The position numbers and the translations under genes are program-made. From contig NZ_BAEI01000044.1 of assembly GCF_000241325.1 (NCBI RefSeq), positions 1 through 64,000 on the forward strand: 64,000 nt of DNA, written 5' to 3'. Positions within the stretch are counted from its first letter, which is position 1. Each line of letters opens with the position of its first letter. The notes beneath the pieces are model-generated. The model was not told where the DNA came from. It ran no database searches and was given only the letters and a program-made list of their open reading frames with translations. Source of the DNA: Gordonia polyisoprenivorans NBRC 16320 = JCM 10675 (GTDB taxonomy: Bacteria > Actinomycetota > Actinomycetes > Mycobacteriales > Mycobacteriaceae). Below, in pieces: positions 1 through 8,562 of the stretch.

Positions 1-71
1 TCCGGGAACATCGCCACGACACCGGCCGGCGTTCGATCGCCCTTGTTCAGCCGGTCGGACGGTTCGACCAT
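1..71 (-). CDS. possible 5' end of a gene running off the left edge
   Basis: A minus-strand frame opens with ATG at 71 and stays open to the window edge (starts MVEPSDRLNKGDRTP). Its third codon positions are mostly G or C, as in neighbouring genes. I see no good Shine-Dalgarno sequence, and only 23 codons are visible, so no product can be named. The plus strand also has an open frame here, so this is tentative. Confidence 0.25.
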   Translation of the reverse strand, partial: MVEPSDRLNKGDRTPAGVVAMFP

Positions 72-401
72 TCACAAGCCGCAGTTCACGTCGCGTAGCG
101 GTCTCCTAGCAACCCGCCGCTTCAGCACTGCAACCTCGAACTATGACGCGCCGGCCGGGGAGCAGTGCTGGCCTGAGGATTCTGACAAGTTAGTGAGAAC
201 CCACAGGTGACAAGATCATGAGAAACCCCAGTTCGCGACTGACAAAGAGGATGAGATCCTACAAACGGGCGCGTTTGTGTGCCGACCCGGCCGATGTGTG
301 TCCTGCAGGACACGCATTCCCGAAGTCGACCCACATTCAGGGATCGACCCGCCCTCCGACGCTGCTCGAGGCAGGTCGGGAAGGCCGACAGCGTGGAGGA
401 C
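72..401. other. non-coding stretch at the left end
   Basis: No convincing gene is seen in these 330 bases. Short frames exist on both strands but lack ribosome sites, and part of their coding is forced by the palindromic repeat at 277-353. The right end is the 3' flank of the esterase gene. Confidence 0.5.
277..353. repeat. palindromic intergenic repeat, copy A
   Basis: This 77-bp block recurs at 1098-1175 in the same orientation with roughly 80 percent identity by eye. Its centre is the perfect 16-bp palindrome GTGTCCTGCAGGACAC (298-313), followed by a conserved CCGAAGTCGAC block. The two copies bracket the esterase gene 402-1073. The family is not identified; it resembles a REP-type element or a dispersed operator. 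Confidence 0.7.
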
Positions 402-1073
402 TCACTTCCCGAACGCCCACCGGACCATCAGCGAGAGTTCCGTATTCCAGAACGCCCCACCGTGCGATCCGTCCCGCTCATGCATGACGACGTCCGCTCC
501 GGCTCCGTGAAGTGCGGTCGCCCATCGCGCAGCGTTCTCGAGGAAGAACGATTCCGAGGTGCCCGCGACGAGATACACGCGCGGCAGTTGGACCGGCATG
601 GTCACGGGCGGACGGTAACCGGCACCGGGCGACGCGCCGAGCGCCACGCCGTAGATCGACGGGTGCCGAAGCCCGAGAGCCAGCGCCAATTCGGCCCCGG
701 CGGAGACTCCGAACACGGCAGTCCGCGCCGGCGGCAGGTCCACACCGAACCGCGACGCCACCCATCGTCGTACGTCGCCGACGAAGAACCTCTCATGCGC
801 GGCGAACCGTTCCGGCGCGATCGGCGGCGAATACTCCTGCAGACGCACCGTTTCATCAGCCGATCGGTGCGTTCCGACCACCATGGTGGATTCGGCGGTG
901 CCCGCGTCGAGCGCTTGCACCCGACGCCGGGTCGACTGACCATCGCCGGCGAAAACGATGGCCTCCGGCCTCGCCGGCGGGATATACACCGTGACGGGCC
1001 GACCACCATCGTAATCAAGTGTCTCGGTTGCGAATTCGCCAGCCATTGCAGCGTCGGTCGTCTCATCGTCCAT
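402..1073 (-). CDS. esterase-like alpha/beta hydrolase
   Basis: The 223-residue protein resembles the putative-esterase (enterochelin esterase/antigen 85-like) branch of alpha/beta hydrolases. The nucleophile elbow reads GVSAG in the middle of the protein, and a C-terminal SHGGAFW segment supplies the likely catalytic histidine. There is no signal peptide, so it is probably cytoplasmic. The frame extends upstream to 1157, but the extra codons lie in the palindromic repeat. The ATG at 1073 follows AAGGGGTGACG, a good ribosome site, so I chose it. Substrate unknown. It may share a transcript with the DUF4186 gene upstream, though the repeat separates them. Confidence 0.75.
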   Translation of the reverse strand: MDDETTDAAMAGEFATETLDYDGGRPVTVYIPPARPEAIVFAGDGQSTRRRVQALDAGTAESTMVVGTHRSADETVRLQEYSPPIAPERFAAHERFFVGDVRRWVASRFGVDLPPARTAVFGVSAGAELALALGLRHPSIYGVALGASPGAGYRPPVTMPVQLPRVYLVAGTSESFFLENAARWATALHGAGADVVMHERDGSHGGAFWNTELSLMVRWAFGK

Positions 1074-1097
1074 CGTCACCCCTTGCCGGAGGCAAAC

Positions 1098-1175
1098 GTG
1101 TGCGGACCTGGCGTCTGTGCGTCCTGCAGGACACACATCCCCGAAGTCGACACACATCCAGGAGATCGACGCGCC
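1098..1175. repeat. palindromic intergenic repeat, copy B
   Basis: Second copy of the element at 277-353, in direct orientation. The centre is the 12-bp palindrome GTCCTGCAGGAC (1121-1132), again followed by CCGAAGTCGAC and a GATCGACGCGCC end. It lies between the stop of the DUF4186 gene and the start of the esterase gene, so it is transcribed in the esterase leader if they are co-transcribed. Confidence 0.7.
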
Positions 1176-1178
1176 ACC

Positions 1179-1622
1179 TCAAAACAACGTCCCCTGACCC
1201 GAACCCCGCGCGGAGCGTCGACGCGGGACCGGCGGAGGTGATACAGCAGGCCCATCCGCCATCTCCATACCGATCCAGCAGCACACCACGTCGCAGACGT
1301 AGTCGAGTTCCGCGGCCGTCAGCGCGCGTCCCGTCGCGATCCCGTGCAGTCGGTAAAGGCAACCCCGACAACAGGTTCCGGTGGCGTGCTGCGCACGGAA
1401 CACCGGGTGACCACCCCACGGCGTCTGTTTTCCGTCGTTGCGCGGATATGCCGGGGCAAGTCGGGCACCCAGCAGATCGGCGGCGTGAATTCGAATGAGC
1501 TTCATGCCGTCTCGGGTGACGATGGCCTGCTCGTGGCGTCGCAGATGAAAGCGGGAGCGGAACCGATAGCCGGTGATCCGCTGCACGACGGCGCGGACCT
1601 CCTCGGTTGGCTGCTCATGCAT
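1179..1622 (-). CDS. DUF4186 domain-containing protein
   Basis: The 147-residue protein carries the strongly conserved DUF4186 core: FHLRRHEQAIV near residue 25, then GMKLIRIHAADLLGARLAP, then GKQTPWGGHPVFRAQHATG, and a CCRGCLYRLHGI segment with paired cysteines. The function of the family is unknown; the Cys/His pattern hints at metal binding. Length is normal for the family. It is followed by the esterase gene on the same strand, with the palindromic repeat between them. Confidence 0.85.
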   Translation of the reverse strand: MHEQPTEEVRAVVQRITGYRFRSRFHLRRHEQAIVTRDGMKLIRIHAADLLGARLAPAYPRNDGKQTPWGGHPVFRAQHATGTCCRGCLYRLHGIATGRALTAAELDYVCDVVCCWIGMEMADGPAVSPPPVPRRRSARGSGQGTLF

Positions 1623-1720
1623 GGGACCAGGTTAGAGGCGCGTGACGTCAATGGCTTCGGCTCGATGGTTGATCCGGCTCAGAACCGACGCGATATTGCC
1701 GTCACAATCTCCGATTGGCG

Positions 1721-2254
1721 TCAATTCGTCCGATCGGCAAAGCCTTCGGGCAACGCTCCCGGTGCCACCGAAATCACCGACTCGTCGTCGGCGCCGACGA
1801 ATTCGAACAAGGTGATCCGGGCGAACTCGGGCACGACGAACATCGGATAGGTGGGCCCGGCGTCGCGCAGGGCGCGCATCTCGTCGAGGTGGTCGTTCTG
1901 GAACACGACGGTGGCGGAGCCGTTCTCCTCGACCCATCGTGGGAAGAAGATCGTTCCGTGCAGTCTGCGCTTTCCCGGCAGGACGTTGACGACGACGCTC
2001 GTTCCGGTTGGCTCGTTCCAGGACACCTTGTACACGTCGTCGTCGAGCTGCACGAGGTCGACGCGTTGATCCTTCACCCACCGACCACCCACCATCCCTG
2101 AATGAATGCGGTAGTCGATCGTCGACGCGTTCTTCACGTACATCTCGTACTGCCACCCATTGGCGTAGGTGTAGATGAAGCGATGCCCGACGAGTCCGGA
2201 CAGGTCCTGGATCGGCTCGATGTTGCTCATGGTGCCGATTGTGCCCGCGTCCAT
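1721..2254 (-). CDS. padC: phenolic acid decarboxylase
   Basis: Cofactor-free decarboxylase of hydroxycinnamic acids (ferulate and p-coumarate to vinylphenols), a cytoplasmic detoxification or aroma-compound step. The N-terminal half holds the family signature [13 protein letters not shown] with its active-site tyrosines. A conserved Arg ([11 protein letters not shown]) and Glu (WNEPTG) follow, matching the catalytic residues of Bacillus PadC. At 177 residues it is slightly longer than typical. The start at 2254 is preceded by GGAAGG at good spacing; an internal Met at 2230 has no such site. It is divergent from the DoxX gene. No PadR-type regulator is visible next to it. Confidence 0.88.
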   Translation of the reverse strand: MDAGTIGTMSNIEPIQDLSGLVGHRFIYTYANGWQYEMYVKNASTIDYRIHSGMVGGRWVKDQRVDLVQLDDDVYKVSWNEPTGTSVVVNVLPGKRRLHGTIFFPRWVEENGSATVVFQNDHLDEMRALRDAGPTYPMFVVPEFARITLFEFVGADDESVISVAPGALPEGFADRTN

Positions 2255-2341
2255 CCAAGGCCCTTCCCACCCCGGGGACGACGCCTCCGAGTAAACGGAC
2301 TAGAGTCCTGTTAGACCTATCGTTAGGAAGGTGAACCACCC

Positions 2342-2869
2342 ATGCCTCGTACCTCGAAGAATTCCCGGGCACTCGATGCCGGCCTGCTGACCCTGCGCGT
2401 CGCGGTCGGGGCCACGCTGTTCGCCCACGGCACCCAGAAACTCGCCGGATGGTTCGGCGGCCCCGGCATCGACGGCACCGCCGCCGGGATGGAGAAGATG
2501 GGCTTCGAGCCGGCCAAGCCGTCGGCGGTGGCCGCCGGCATCAGTGAGGCCGCGGGCGGACTCGTCGTGCTCGGTGCGGGCACCCGGGTCGCGGCGGCCG
2601 TCGGCACCGCAGCGATGATCGCCGCCGCCGACGTCCACCGCCCGAGCGGATTCTTCTCGCAGAACGGCGGTTTCGAGTATCCCGCGGTTCTCGGATTGTC
2701 CTCTGCTGCAATCGTTCTGACCGGCCCGGGGCGCTACTCGCTGGACGCCGTCGTCAAGCACCCGCTCGCGCACGAGAAGGTCGGTGTCGCCGCGCTGCTG
2801 GCATCGGTCGGCGGCGCCTTCGGCGTCCTCTCACGCCGCAAGAAGGCTCTGGCCGCACAGTCGGCCTGA
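2342..2869 (+). CDS. DoxX family membrane protein
   Basis: The 175-residue protein has four predicted membrane segments and the typical DoxX start (LLTLRVAVGATLFAHGTQKL), followed by a glycine-rich loop. DoxX/DUF417-type proteins sit in the cytoplasmic membrane; actinobacterial members have been linked to redox stress responses, but no reaction can be deduced here. An AGGAAGGTGA ribosome site precedes the ATG. It shares an 87-bp divergent promoter region with padC. The nearby three-part sequence of a basic tail (SRRKKALAAQSA) suggests a cytoplasmic C-terminus. Confidence 0.8.
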   Translation: MPRTSKNSRALDAGLLTLRVAVGATLFAHGTQKLAGWFGGPGIDGTAAGMEKMGFEPAKPSAVAAGISEAAGGLVVLGAGTRVAAAVGTAAMIAAADVHRPSGFFSQNGGFEYPAVLGLSSAAIVLTGPGRYSLDAVVKHPLAHEKVGVAALLASVGGAFGVLSRRKKALAAQSA

Positions 2870-2877
2870 GCCCGCCA

Positions 2878-3375
2878 TCAGATCACCGTGAACCGCACGG
2901 TGCACGTCACCGGCGCAACCGGCACCAACCCCTTGGGTTGAGCGCTGATCGACACGTCGAGCGGGCCCACCCCGGGGTGGAGGTAGAGCGTCGGCATGCT
3001 CGACATGTCGACGAAGGGCATCAGCAGCTGGTAGCGCTGAATCGTGTCGGAGAATCGTTGGGAGCCATGCTGTCCGGACACCGGATTGCGCCAGGTGAGT
3101 GTGCCGCTTGCCGAGTAGGGGGCGAGGAACGTCACCGGCTTGGTCAAGTACAGCGTCACGCTGTTGTGGACGATCGGCTTCTGGGTCTGCTGCACGCGGA
3201 TTCCCACGCTGTAGGGCAAATCGACGATGTTGGGACTGACACCCTGACAAGTGCGGTCATCGAGCCGGCCGAGGGTGTCGTCGGCCGACGCGGTACCCGC
3301 GCCGATCAGCATTCCCGCCGCCGTGGCGACCGTGAGCGCTCCGGCTACCAGCCGGTTTCTCCATGTGCTGTTCAT
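2878..3375 (-). CDS. secreted protein of unknown function
   Basis: The start MNSTWRNRLVAGAL leads into a classical signal peptide ending at GTASA-DD around residue 32. The mature protein has about 133 residues. It contains two cysteines, one early (DRTCQG) and one near the end (VTCTVRF), probably forming a disulfide. Alternating hydrophobic/polar strands suggest an all-beta fold. I do not recognise the family; it resembles the many small exported proteins of mycobacteria. The open frame extends further upstream to 3564, but that part is arginine-rich and lacks a signal sequence, so the ATG at 3375 was chosen. Confidence 0.7.
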   Translation of the reverse strand: MNSTWRNRLVAGALTVATAAGMLIGAGTASADDTLGRLDDRTCQGVSPNIVDLPYSVGIRVQQTQKPIVHNSVTLYLTKPVTFLAPYSASGTLTWRNPVSGQHGSQRFSDTIQRYQLLMPFVDMSSMPTLYLHPGVGPLDVSISAQPKGLVPVAPVTCTVRFTVI

Positions 3376-3469
3376 GTGCTGAGTATCGGCTGTGCCTTCA
3401 CGATCGTTAACTCGACTAATCGAATCGTGATCCCGTCGTTCCCGAGACGCGACCCGACGACGGGAACCC

Positions 3470-3685
3470 CTACGGGATCGGCCAGTCGGTCGTGGCTCGC
3501 GCAGCCGCCACCACGTCGTCGGACAATTGCGACGGATCGACCCGCCGCGTCTTCTCCCACGCATGGTGCACGGGGCAACGCTGCACGCGCATCGGCCCGA
3601 ACCGCGCGGCCTTGAACGAGCCCAACGGCCACCAGATCGTCGAGTAGTAGGCGCCTCGATCGCACCGGACGATCACCCTGTTCAT
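3470..3685 (-). CDS. small conserved actinobacterial protein
   Basis: Starting at ATG 3685, seven bases after a GGAG, the product is 71 residues. It begins MNRVIVRCDRGAYYSTIW and continues with a basic segment (RFGPMRVQRCPVHHAWE) and an acidic tail. Short proteins of this layout are common as hypothetical proteins in actinobacteria; the Cys/His content (RCDRG, RCPVHH) resembles a zinc-ribbon-like fold. The reading frame extends to 3775, but the ribosome site favours the shorter form. It points away from the iron-uptake operon. Function unknown. Confidence 0.6.
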   Translation of the reverse strand: MNRVIVRCDRGAYYSTIWWPLGSFKAARFGPMRVQRCPVHHAWEKTRRVDPSQLSDDVVAAARATTDWPIP

Positions 3686-3811
3686 CTCGACTCCGATCAC
3701 CGAATATCCAAGGGTCGGTAAACCGCCGGAAAAGTGACCCCAAAGAGCTGGGTCGAATTGTCGCAGTTCTCCCAATCATTCTACGCCGCAATGCAATTGG
3801 TGAGAATAATC

Positions 3812-3829
3812 TCAGGCAATCCTTACCCC
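3812..3829. promoter_or_regulatory. candidate IdeR/DtxR iron box upstream of efeUO
   Basis: TCAGGCAATCCTTACCCC matches 11 of 18 core positions of the DtxR/IdeR consensus by hand comparison (AGG...CCT..ACC retained). It overlaps a palindrome TGAGAATAATCTCA (3801-3814), and a second AAGG/CCTT dyad lies at 3843-3854. All are within 65 bp of the efeUO start, which fits iron-dependent repression. Confidence 0.5.
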
Positions 3830-3862
3830 ACGAAGGGCAGCCAAGGCATACCTTTCTTTCTC

Positions 3863-5944
3863 ATGAACTGGGCTGACGCGGTGCCGAATCTGCTGATCGG
3901 ACTCCGGGAAGGGCTCGAGGCCGGACTGGTCGTCAGCATCCTGCTCGCCGCCCTGCACAAGGCCAATGCCACCCTCCCCGCCGGACGGCAGGTATCGACC
4001 GCCGCGATCTGGCTCGGCGTCCTCGGTGCGGTCTCGCTGGCCGGCAGCTTCGCGGCGGTACTGACCTACTCCACCACCATCCTGTCGAGTTCGGCGCAGG
4101 AGGCGATCGGGGGCGCGCTCAGTGTGGTCGCGGTCGTTCTGGTGACCGGGATGATCTTCTGGATGCGCAAGACCGCACGGTCGCTGTCGGGGCAACTGCG
4201 CGGCGACGTCGAACGCGCGCTGGCCATCGGCGCGGGCGCGCTCACGCTGACCGCGTTCTTCGCCGTCGGTCGCGAGGGTCTCGAGACGACGCTGTTCCTG
4301 TGGACCGCGGTAAAGGCGTCGGGATCGACGGTGGCGCCGTTGATCGGCGCCGCCATCGGTATCGTCATCGCAATCACGTTGTGCTGGTTGCTCTATCGGC
4401 GAGCGATACACCTCGACCTCGGCAAGTTCTTCACCTGGACGGCACTGGCGCTCATCGTCATCGCGGCGGGCGTCCTCGCCTACGGCCTCGGCGACCTGCA
4501 GGATGCCGGACTCCTACCCGGAAGCTCGTGGGTCGCCTTCGACCTGTCGGCCCACATCGATCCCACCTCTTGGTGGGTGACGCTGATCAGCGGCACCACC
4601 GAGCTCACCCCCAAGATGACGGTCCTGCAGATCGTGGCCTGGGCCGTCTACCTCGTGGTGGTGCTGACGATGTTCTTGCGCGCCGACGCCGTTGTCCCGG
4701 CTGCCGCGAGCGCCCCTGAGGCGAACCTCGCCGCGCGCGACACCACCGAGCCGGCACGGCCACGATGGGAACGGTGGGCCCAGCAACGCACCCTGCCGGT
4801 TGCCCTGACACTGATCGCGGTTCCGGTGCTCGTCGCCGTCGTGGTCATCCTCGCCCTCCCCACTCCCACGTCGACCGACACCGCCGTGACGGTCACCGCG
4901 GACAGCTGTGCGCACGAATGGAATTCGGCGCATTCGGGTACCCAGAGCATCGACGTGGCGAACAAGTCCTCGCACGCCGGGGAGATCAACCTCGACGACG
5001 CGTCCGGCGGTGTCGTCGGTGAGATCGAGACACTGGGGCCGGGAACCACCGCAACGCTCACCGCCACGCTCGGGTCGGGGACGTACTCGTTCGTGTGTCT
5101 GATGCCGGGGGGCACCACCCGCAGCGCGGCGGTGACGGTGACCGGGCACGACGTCGCGAATGTCCTTGCCGTCAAACCGGTCACCATCGCCGACCTCACC
5201 GGCCCCAACAATGCCTATCAGGCGTATGCCGCGCAGACGCTGACGACCCTGGCAGGTGACGTCGCCGCCCTGCGTTCGGCGGTGGCATCCGGAGATCTCG
5301 CGGGCGCCCAAAAAGGTTGGCTGACGGCACAACTCGACTGGGAGCGGGTTGGCGCCTCCTACGACAGTTTCGGCGACAAGGGGCAGGCCGTCGACGGATT
5401 GCCCGATGGTCTTCCCGGCGGGGTGAACGATCCGGGGTTCACCGGACTGCACCGCGTCGAGTACGGCCTCTACCACGGTCAGGGACCGTCCCAGTTGCTG
5501 CCGGTGATCGACCAATTGACCACCGACATCGGCGTCGTCCGGCAGAGTCTGACGACCGACGACGAGGCCGGTGATCCGACCAACCTGCCGATCCGGGTCC
5601 ACGAGATCCTCGAGGACGCCCAACGCGACCACCTCTCCGGGATCGACGATCTGGGCTCGCAGACCGCCTATGCGGCCACCTCCGCCGACACCCAGGTCAC
5701 GCGCGTGGTGCTCGCCGAGGTCGCCCCGCTGGTGCAGGCTCGCGACCCCGGTTTGGTCGCCACCATCACCCGAGGTCTCGACACCCTCGACGCCGCGCTG
5801 AACACCACCCGCACCCCCAACGGCTGGCAGCCCAGCGACACGGTGACCCTGGCCCAACGTCAGCAGGTCAACGCCGCGCTGGGCGCCGTGCTGCAGTCGT
5901 TGTCCGACGAGCCCGGGCTGCTCGAGGTCCCGCCCAGCTCGTGA
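3863..5944 (+). CDS. efeUO: EfeU-EfeO fusion: FTR1-type iron permease joined to EfeO iron-binding domains
   Basis: One 693-residue polypeptide carries two normally separate subunits of the EfeUOB iron importer. Residues 1-275 form the FTR1/EfeU permease with seven membrane helices and two REGLE iron motifs (REGLEA at 15-20, REGLET at 137-142). A charged linker leads to an eighth helix at about 311-332. Then come a cupredoxin-like domain (about 340-430) and an M75/imelysin-like domain (about 440-690) whose HRVE at 530-533 fits the HxxE metal site. If EfeU is N-out/C-in, the eighth helix puts the EfeO part outside the membrane. The ATG at 3863 was chosen because upstream codons run through the iron box. 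Confidence 0.87.
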   Translation: MNWADAVPNLLIGLREGLEAGLVVSILLAALHKANATLPAGRQVSTAAIWLGVLGAVSLAGSFAAVLTYSTTILSSSAQEAIGGALSVVAVVLVTGMIFWMRKTARSLSGQLRGDVERALAIGAGALTLTAFFAVGREGLETTLFLWTAVKASGSTVAPLIGAAIGIVIAITLCWLLYRRAIHLDLGKFFTWTALALIVIAAGVLAYGLGDLQDAGLLPGSSWVAFDLSAHIDPTSWWVTLISGTTELTPKMTVLQIVAWAVYLVVVLTMFLRADAVVPAAASAPEANLAARDTTEPARPRWERWAQQRTLPVALTLIAVPVLVAVVVILALPTPTSTDTAVTVTADSCAHEWNSAHSGTQSIDVANKSSHAGEINLDDASGGVVGEIETLGPGTTATLTATLGSGTYSFVCLMPGGTTRSAAVTVTGHDVANVLAVKPVTIADLTGPNNAYQAYAAQTLTTLAGDVAALRSAVASGDLAGAQKGWLTAQLDWERVGASYDSFGDKGQAVDGLPDGLPGGVNDPGFTGLHRVEYGLYHGQGPSQLLPVIDQLTTDIGVVRQSLTTDDEAGDPTNLPIRVHEILEDAQRDHLSGIDDLGSQTAYAATSADTQVTRVVLAEVAPLVQARDPGLVATITRGLDTLDAALNTTRTPNGWQPSDTVTLAQRQQVNAALGAVLQSLSDEPGLLEVPPSS

Positions 5945-5995
5945 CCGCCACCGACCTGATTCCTACTACCTTGTAGCGAGAGCCGAGAACCCCAC

Positions 5996-7258
5996 ATGCG
6001 CAAGCATTTCGACCCCAGCCCCTCCGCGGTGAACCGACGGAGTTTCCTGCGTGGCGCGGCCGCCGGGACCGCAGGTACCGCGTTGACCGCAGGGCTGATC
6101 GCCGGTGGCGTCGCCGCCGATGCACGCTCGGCGGACTCCGGTCCGTCCGAAAGTGATTCGTATCCTTTCCATTCCGAGCATCAGTCGGGAATCCTGACAC
6201 CGGGCCCGGCCGACAAGCAGGCGTTCTCGGCCGTCGCCGCCTTCGACGTCGTCGACGGCACCTCGCGCGCCGACCTCGTCGATCTCATGAAGACGCTGAC
6301 CACTCGTGCCCGCACCCTCACCGCAGGCGGCGCACCGACCGATTCCGGGGTGTCGGCACCGCCCGCGGATTCCGACGTGCTGGGCCCGCAGATGCCCGCC
6401 GACGGACTGACCACCACACTGGGTATGGGTGCGAGTCTGTTCGACGATCGGTTCGGTCTGGCGTCGTCGAAACCGGTGCAGCTCAAGCCGATGCGGGTGT
6501 TTCCCGATGACTCCCCGGATCCGGCGTGGATGCACGGCGACCTCTCGTTGCAACTGTGCGCCAATCACCCCGACACCATTCATCACGCGATCCGCGACAT
6601 CACCCGTCACACCCGCGGCGCGATGCAGATCCGGTGGAAGATCGAGGGATACAACTCGCCGCCGCGCCCTTCGGGGACGGCACGGAACCTGTTGGGGTTC
6701 AAGGATGGTACCGCCAACCCGACCGGGTCCGAGGCGCAATCGCTGGTGTGGGTGGATGATCCGCGTGAACCGCGGTGGGCTCGGGGTGGCAGTTATCAGG
6801 TGGTGCGACTGATCCGGATGCTCGTCGAATTCTGGGACCGCGTGTCGATCAACGAGCAGGAGAACATGTTCGGCCGCCGCCGAGACACCGGTGCACCACT
6901 GGACGGCAACGCCGAGTTCGACACCCCGAACTACGCGGCCGACCCGAAGGGCACCGTCATCCCGCTCGACGCGCACATTCGCATCGCCAACCCTCGCACA
7001 CCGGCCACCGAGAACCAGCGCCTCATCCGCCGCTCCTACAACTACGATCTGGGCGTCGACGCGAACGGCAACATCCAGGCCGGCCATGTCTTCCTCGCCT
7101 ATCAGCAGGACGTGGTGCGCCAGTTCGAGACGATCCAGTTGCGCCTCGTCGGCGAGCCCCTCATCGACTACGTGCAGCCGTTCGGGGGTGGCTATTTCTT
7201 CGTGGTACCCGGTGTCCGCTCGGCCGACGACTGGTACGCCAGTGGCCTGCTGGCCTGA
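5996..7258 (+). CDS. efeB: EfeB, Tat-exported DyP-type heme peroxidase
   Basis: The 420-residue protein starts with a twin-arginine signal (NRRSFLRG at 13-20, then a hydrophobic stretch ending near residue 45). It is therefore exported folded with its heme. The DyP signature GFKDG is at 234-238, and the probable proximal heme histidine is in DAHIRIANPR (H327), with RRSYNY after it. EfeB is thought to oxidise ferrous iron or release heme iron outside the membrane and hand it to EfeO/EfeU. It follows the efeUO fusion by 51 bp on the same strand and is most likely co-transcribed under the same iron box. Confidence 0.9.
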   Translation: MRKHFDPSPSAVNRRSFLRGAAAGTAGTALTAGLIAGGVAADARSADSGPSESDSYPFHSEHQSGILTPGPADKQAFSAVAAFDVVDGTSRADLVDLMKTLTTRARTLTAGGAPTDSGVSAPPADSDVLGPQMPADGLTTTLGMGASLFDDRFGLASSKPVQLKPMRVFPDDSPDPAWMHGDLSLQLCANHPDTIHHAIRDITRHTRGAMQIRWKIEGYNSPPRPSGTARNLLGFKDGTANPTGSEAQSLVWVDDPREPRWARGGSYQVVRLIRMLVEFWDRVSINEQENMFGRRRDTGAPLDGNAEFDTPNYAADPKGTVIPLDAHIRIANPRTPATENQRLIRRSYNYDLGVDANGNIQAGHVFLAYQQDVVRQFETIQLRLVGEPLIDYVQPFGGGYFFVVPGVRSADDWYASGLLA

Positions 7259-7353
7259 CAGCGGTCAATTCCGCCGGTCGGTGATGGCTAGGATTGGTTG
7301 CACCACCATGGTCGTGTGCACACGGCCGTACCACCAGTACCTGCGGGGTGAGG

Positions 7354-8562
7354 ATGCCGAAGTCACCGCAATCGGTCACCCCTGTCTCCACCGGGCTCGA
7401 CCGCATATTCTCGCCCTGGCTACGCGTCGACGACCTCGATCCCGTCGGCCCGCTGTGGCGGGCCGCGCAGATCTTCCGGCTCGCATCCTTCTGCTATGCA
7501 TTGGGCTTTCAGATCGTCGTGAACCACGACCTGGATCGGCCGGGCCTGACGTGGGCGTTGTTCGGCTTGTTGGCCGTCGCCAACATCTGGTGGGCGGCGG
7601 GCTATCTCGTGGGATTCGGCCGGCGCTGGTGGTTCGTGGCGTCGGAAGTCGCGGTCTCGGCGGTGATGATGCTGTCGACCTCCTACGTCGCCGACATGGC
7701 TTGGGTGGCGAACAACCAGACCTGGCCGACGACACTCTGGATGACCAATTGCGTTCTCTCCAGCGCACTTCTGGGCGGGCCCTGGTGGGGCCTGCTGGGC
7801 GGGGCCGCGGTGGGGTTGACCAACTTCTATGTGAAGGGCGAGATCATCCTCAACTTCGGCCGCAACGCCACCGCCTTGCTGCTGTTGATGACCGGCATGG
7901 CGATCGGGCTCGCCGCGTCGCGGGCGCGCGTCACCCATGAACGGCTGACCATCGCGATCCGCGCGGCCGCGCAGGCCGCCGAACGCGAACGCCTTGCCCG
8001 TGAGGTGCACGACGGCGTGCTGCAGGTGCTGGCACTGGTCGCCCGACGAGGCACCGAGATCGGTGGTGAGACAGCACAACTCGCGGCTCTGGCGGCCCAG
8101 CAGGAGCAGCGCCTGCGCCGGCTGATCGCAGCGCGGCCGGTCGACGGTGGCTCCGACGCGCAAACCGATCTCGCTGGAGCGCTGCAAGCCCTGGCCGCCG
8201 ACGGGGTGTCGGTCAGCGCACCGCCCGATCCGGTTCCGCTACCGGCAACGGTTCTCGCCGAGGTCATGTCGGCCATCGACAACATCCTCACCAATTCCGC
8301 GCTGCACGCCGGGCCGGAGGCACACAGTTATGTCCTTCTCGAGGATCTCGACGACGAGGTGATCATCAGCGTCCGCGACACCGGGGTGGGGATCGCGCCG
8401 GGTCGGCTCGCGCAAGCGAGAAGTGAAGGCCGGATGGGTATCGATCGTTCGATCGTCGGACGCATCGAGCACCTCGGCGGCAGGGCACAACTACATTCGG
8501 CGCCGGGCATGGGAACCGAGTGGGAGCTGACGATCCCGGTGGAGAAAGGCCGACGGCGATGA
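7354..8562 (+). CDS. MacS-type sensor histidine kinase
   Basis: The N-terminal half (about residues 30-200) has five or six membrane helices without a large extracellular loop, as in the MacS/DUF5931 kinases of actinobacteria. The phospho-acceptor helix of the HisKA_3 type follows (REVHDGVLQVL, H219). The C-terminal ATPase domain has its N-box (AIDNILTNSALHA) and DTGVGI G-box. The ligand is unknown. The ATG at 7354 follows GGGGTGAGG; the longer frame from 7294 is not needed. The gene overlaps the response regulator by four bases (ATGA), so the pair is translationally coupled. Confidence 0.85.
   Translation: MPKSPQSVTPVSTGLDRIFSPWLRVDDLDPVGPLWRAAQIFRLASFCYALGFQIVVNHDLDRPGLTWALFGLLAVANIWWAAGYLVGFGRRWWFVASEVAVSAVMMLSTSYVADMAWVANNQTWPTTLWMTNCVLSSALLGGPWWGLLGGAAVGLTNFYVKGEIILNFGRNATALLLLMTGMAIGLAASRARVTHERLTIAIRAAAQAAERERLAREVHDGVLQVLALVARRGTEIGGETAQLAALAAQQEQRLRRLIAARPVDGGSDAQTDLAGALQALAADGVSVSAPPDPVPLPATVLAEVMSAIDNILTNSALHAGPEAHSYVLLEDLDDEVIISVRDTGVGIAPGRLAQARSEGRMGIDRSIVGRIEHLGGRAQLHSAPGMGTEWELTIPVEKGRRR

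Noticed and set aside
122..510. Short frames on both strands near the left edge with CVSCRTHI-like peptides
   Set aside because: The shared peptide comes from the palindromic DNA repeat; similar peptides appear at 1098-1175. No ribosome sites.
3398..3430. TCACGAT-N19-ATCGTGA dyad upstream of the secreted protein gene
   Set aside because: Wide spacer and no regulator or second copy nearby; could be chance.
4514..5857. 447-codon minus-strand open frame opposite efeUO
   Set aside because: High-GC shadow of the EfeO domain; glycine/arginine/valine-rich with no family motif and no ribosome site.
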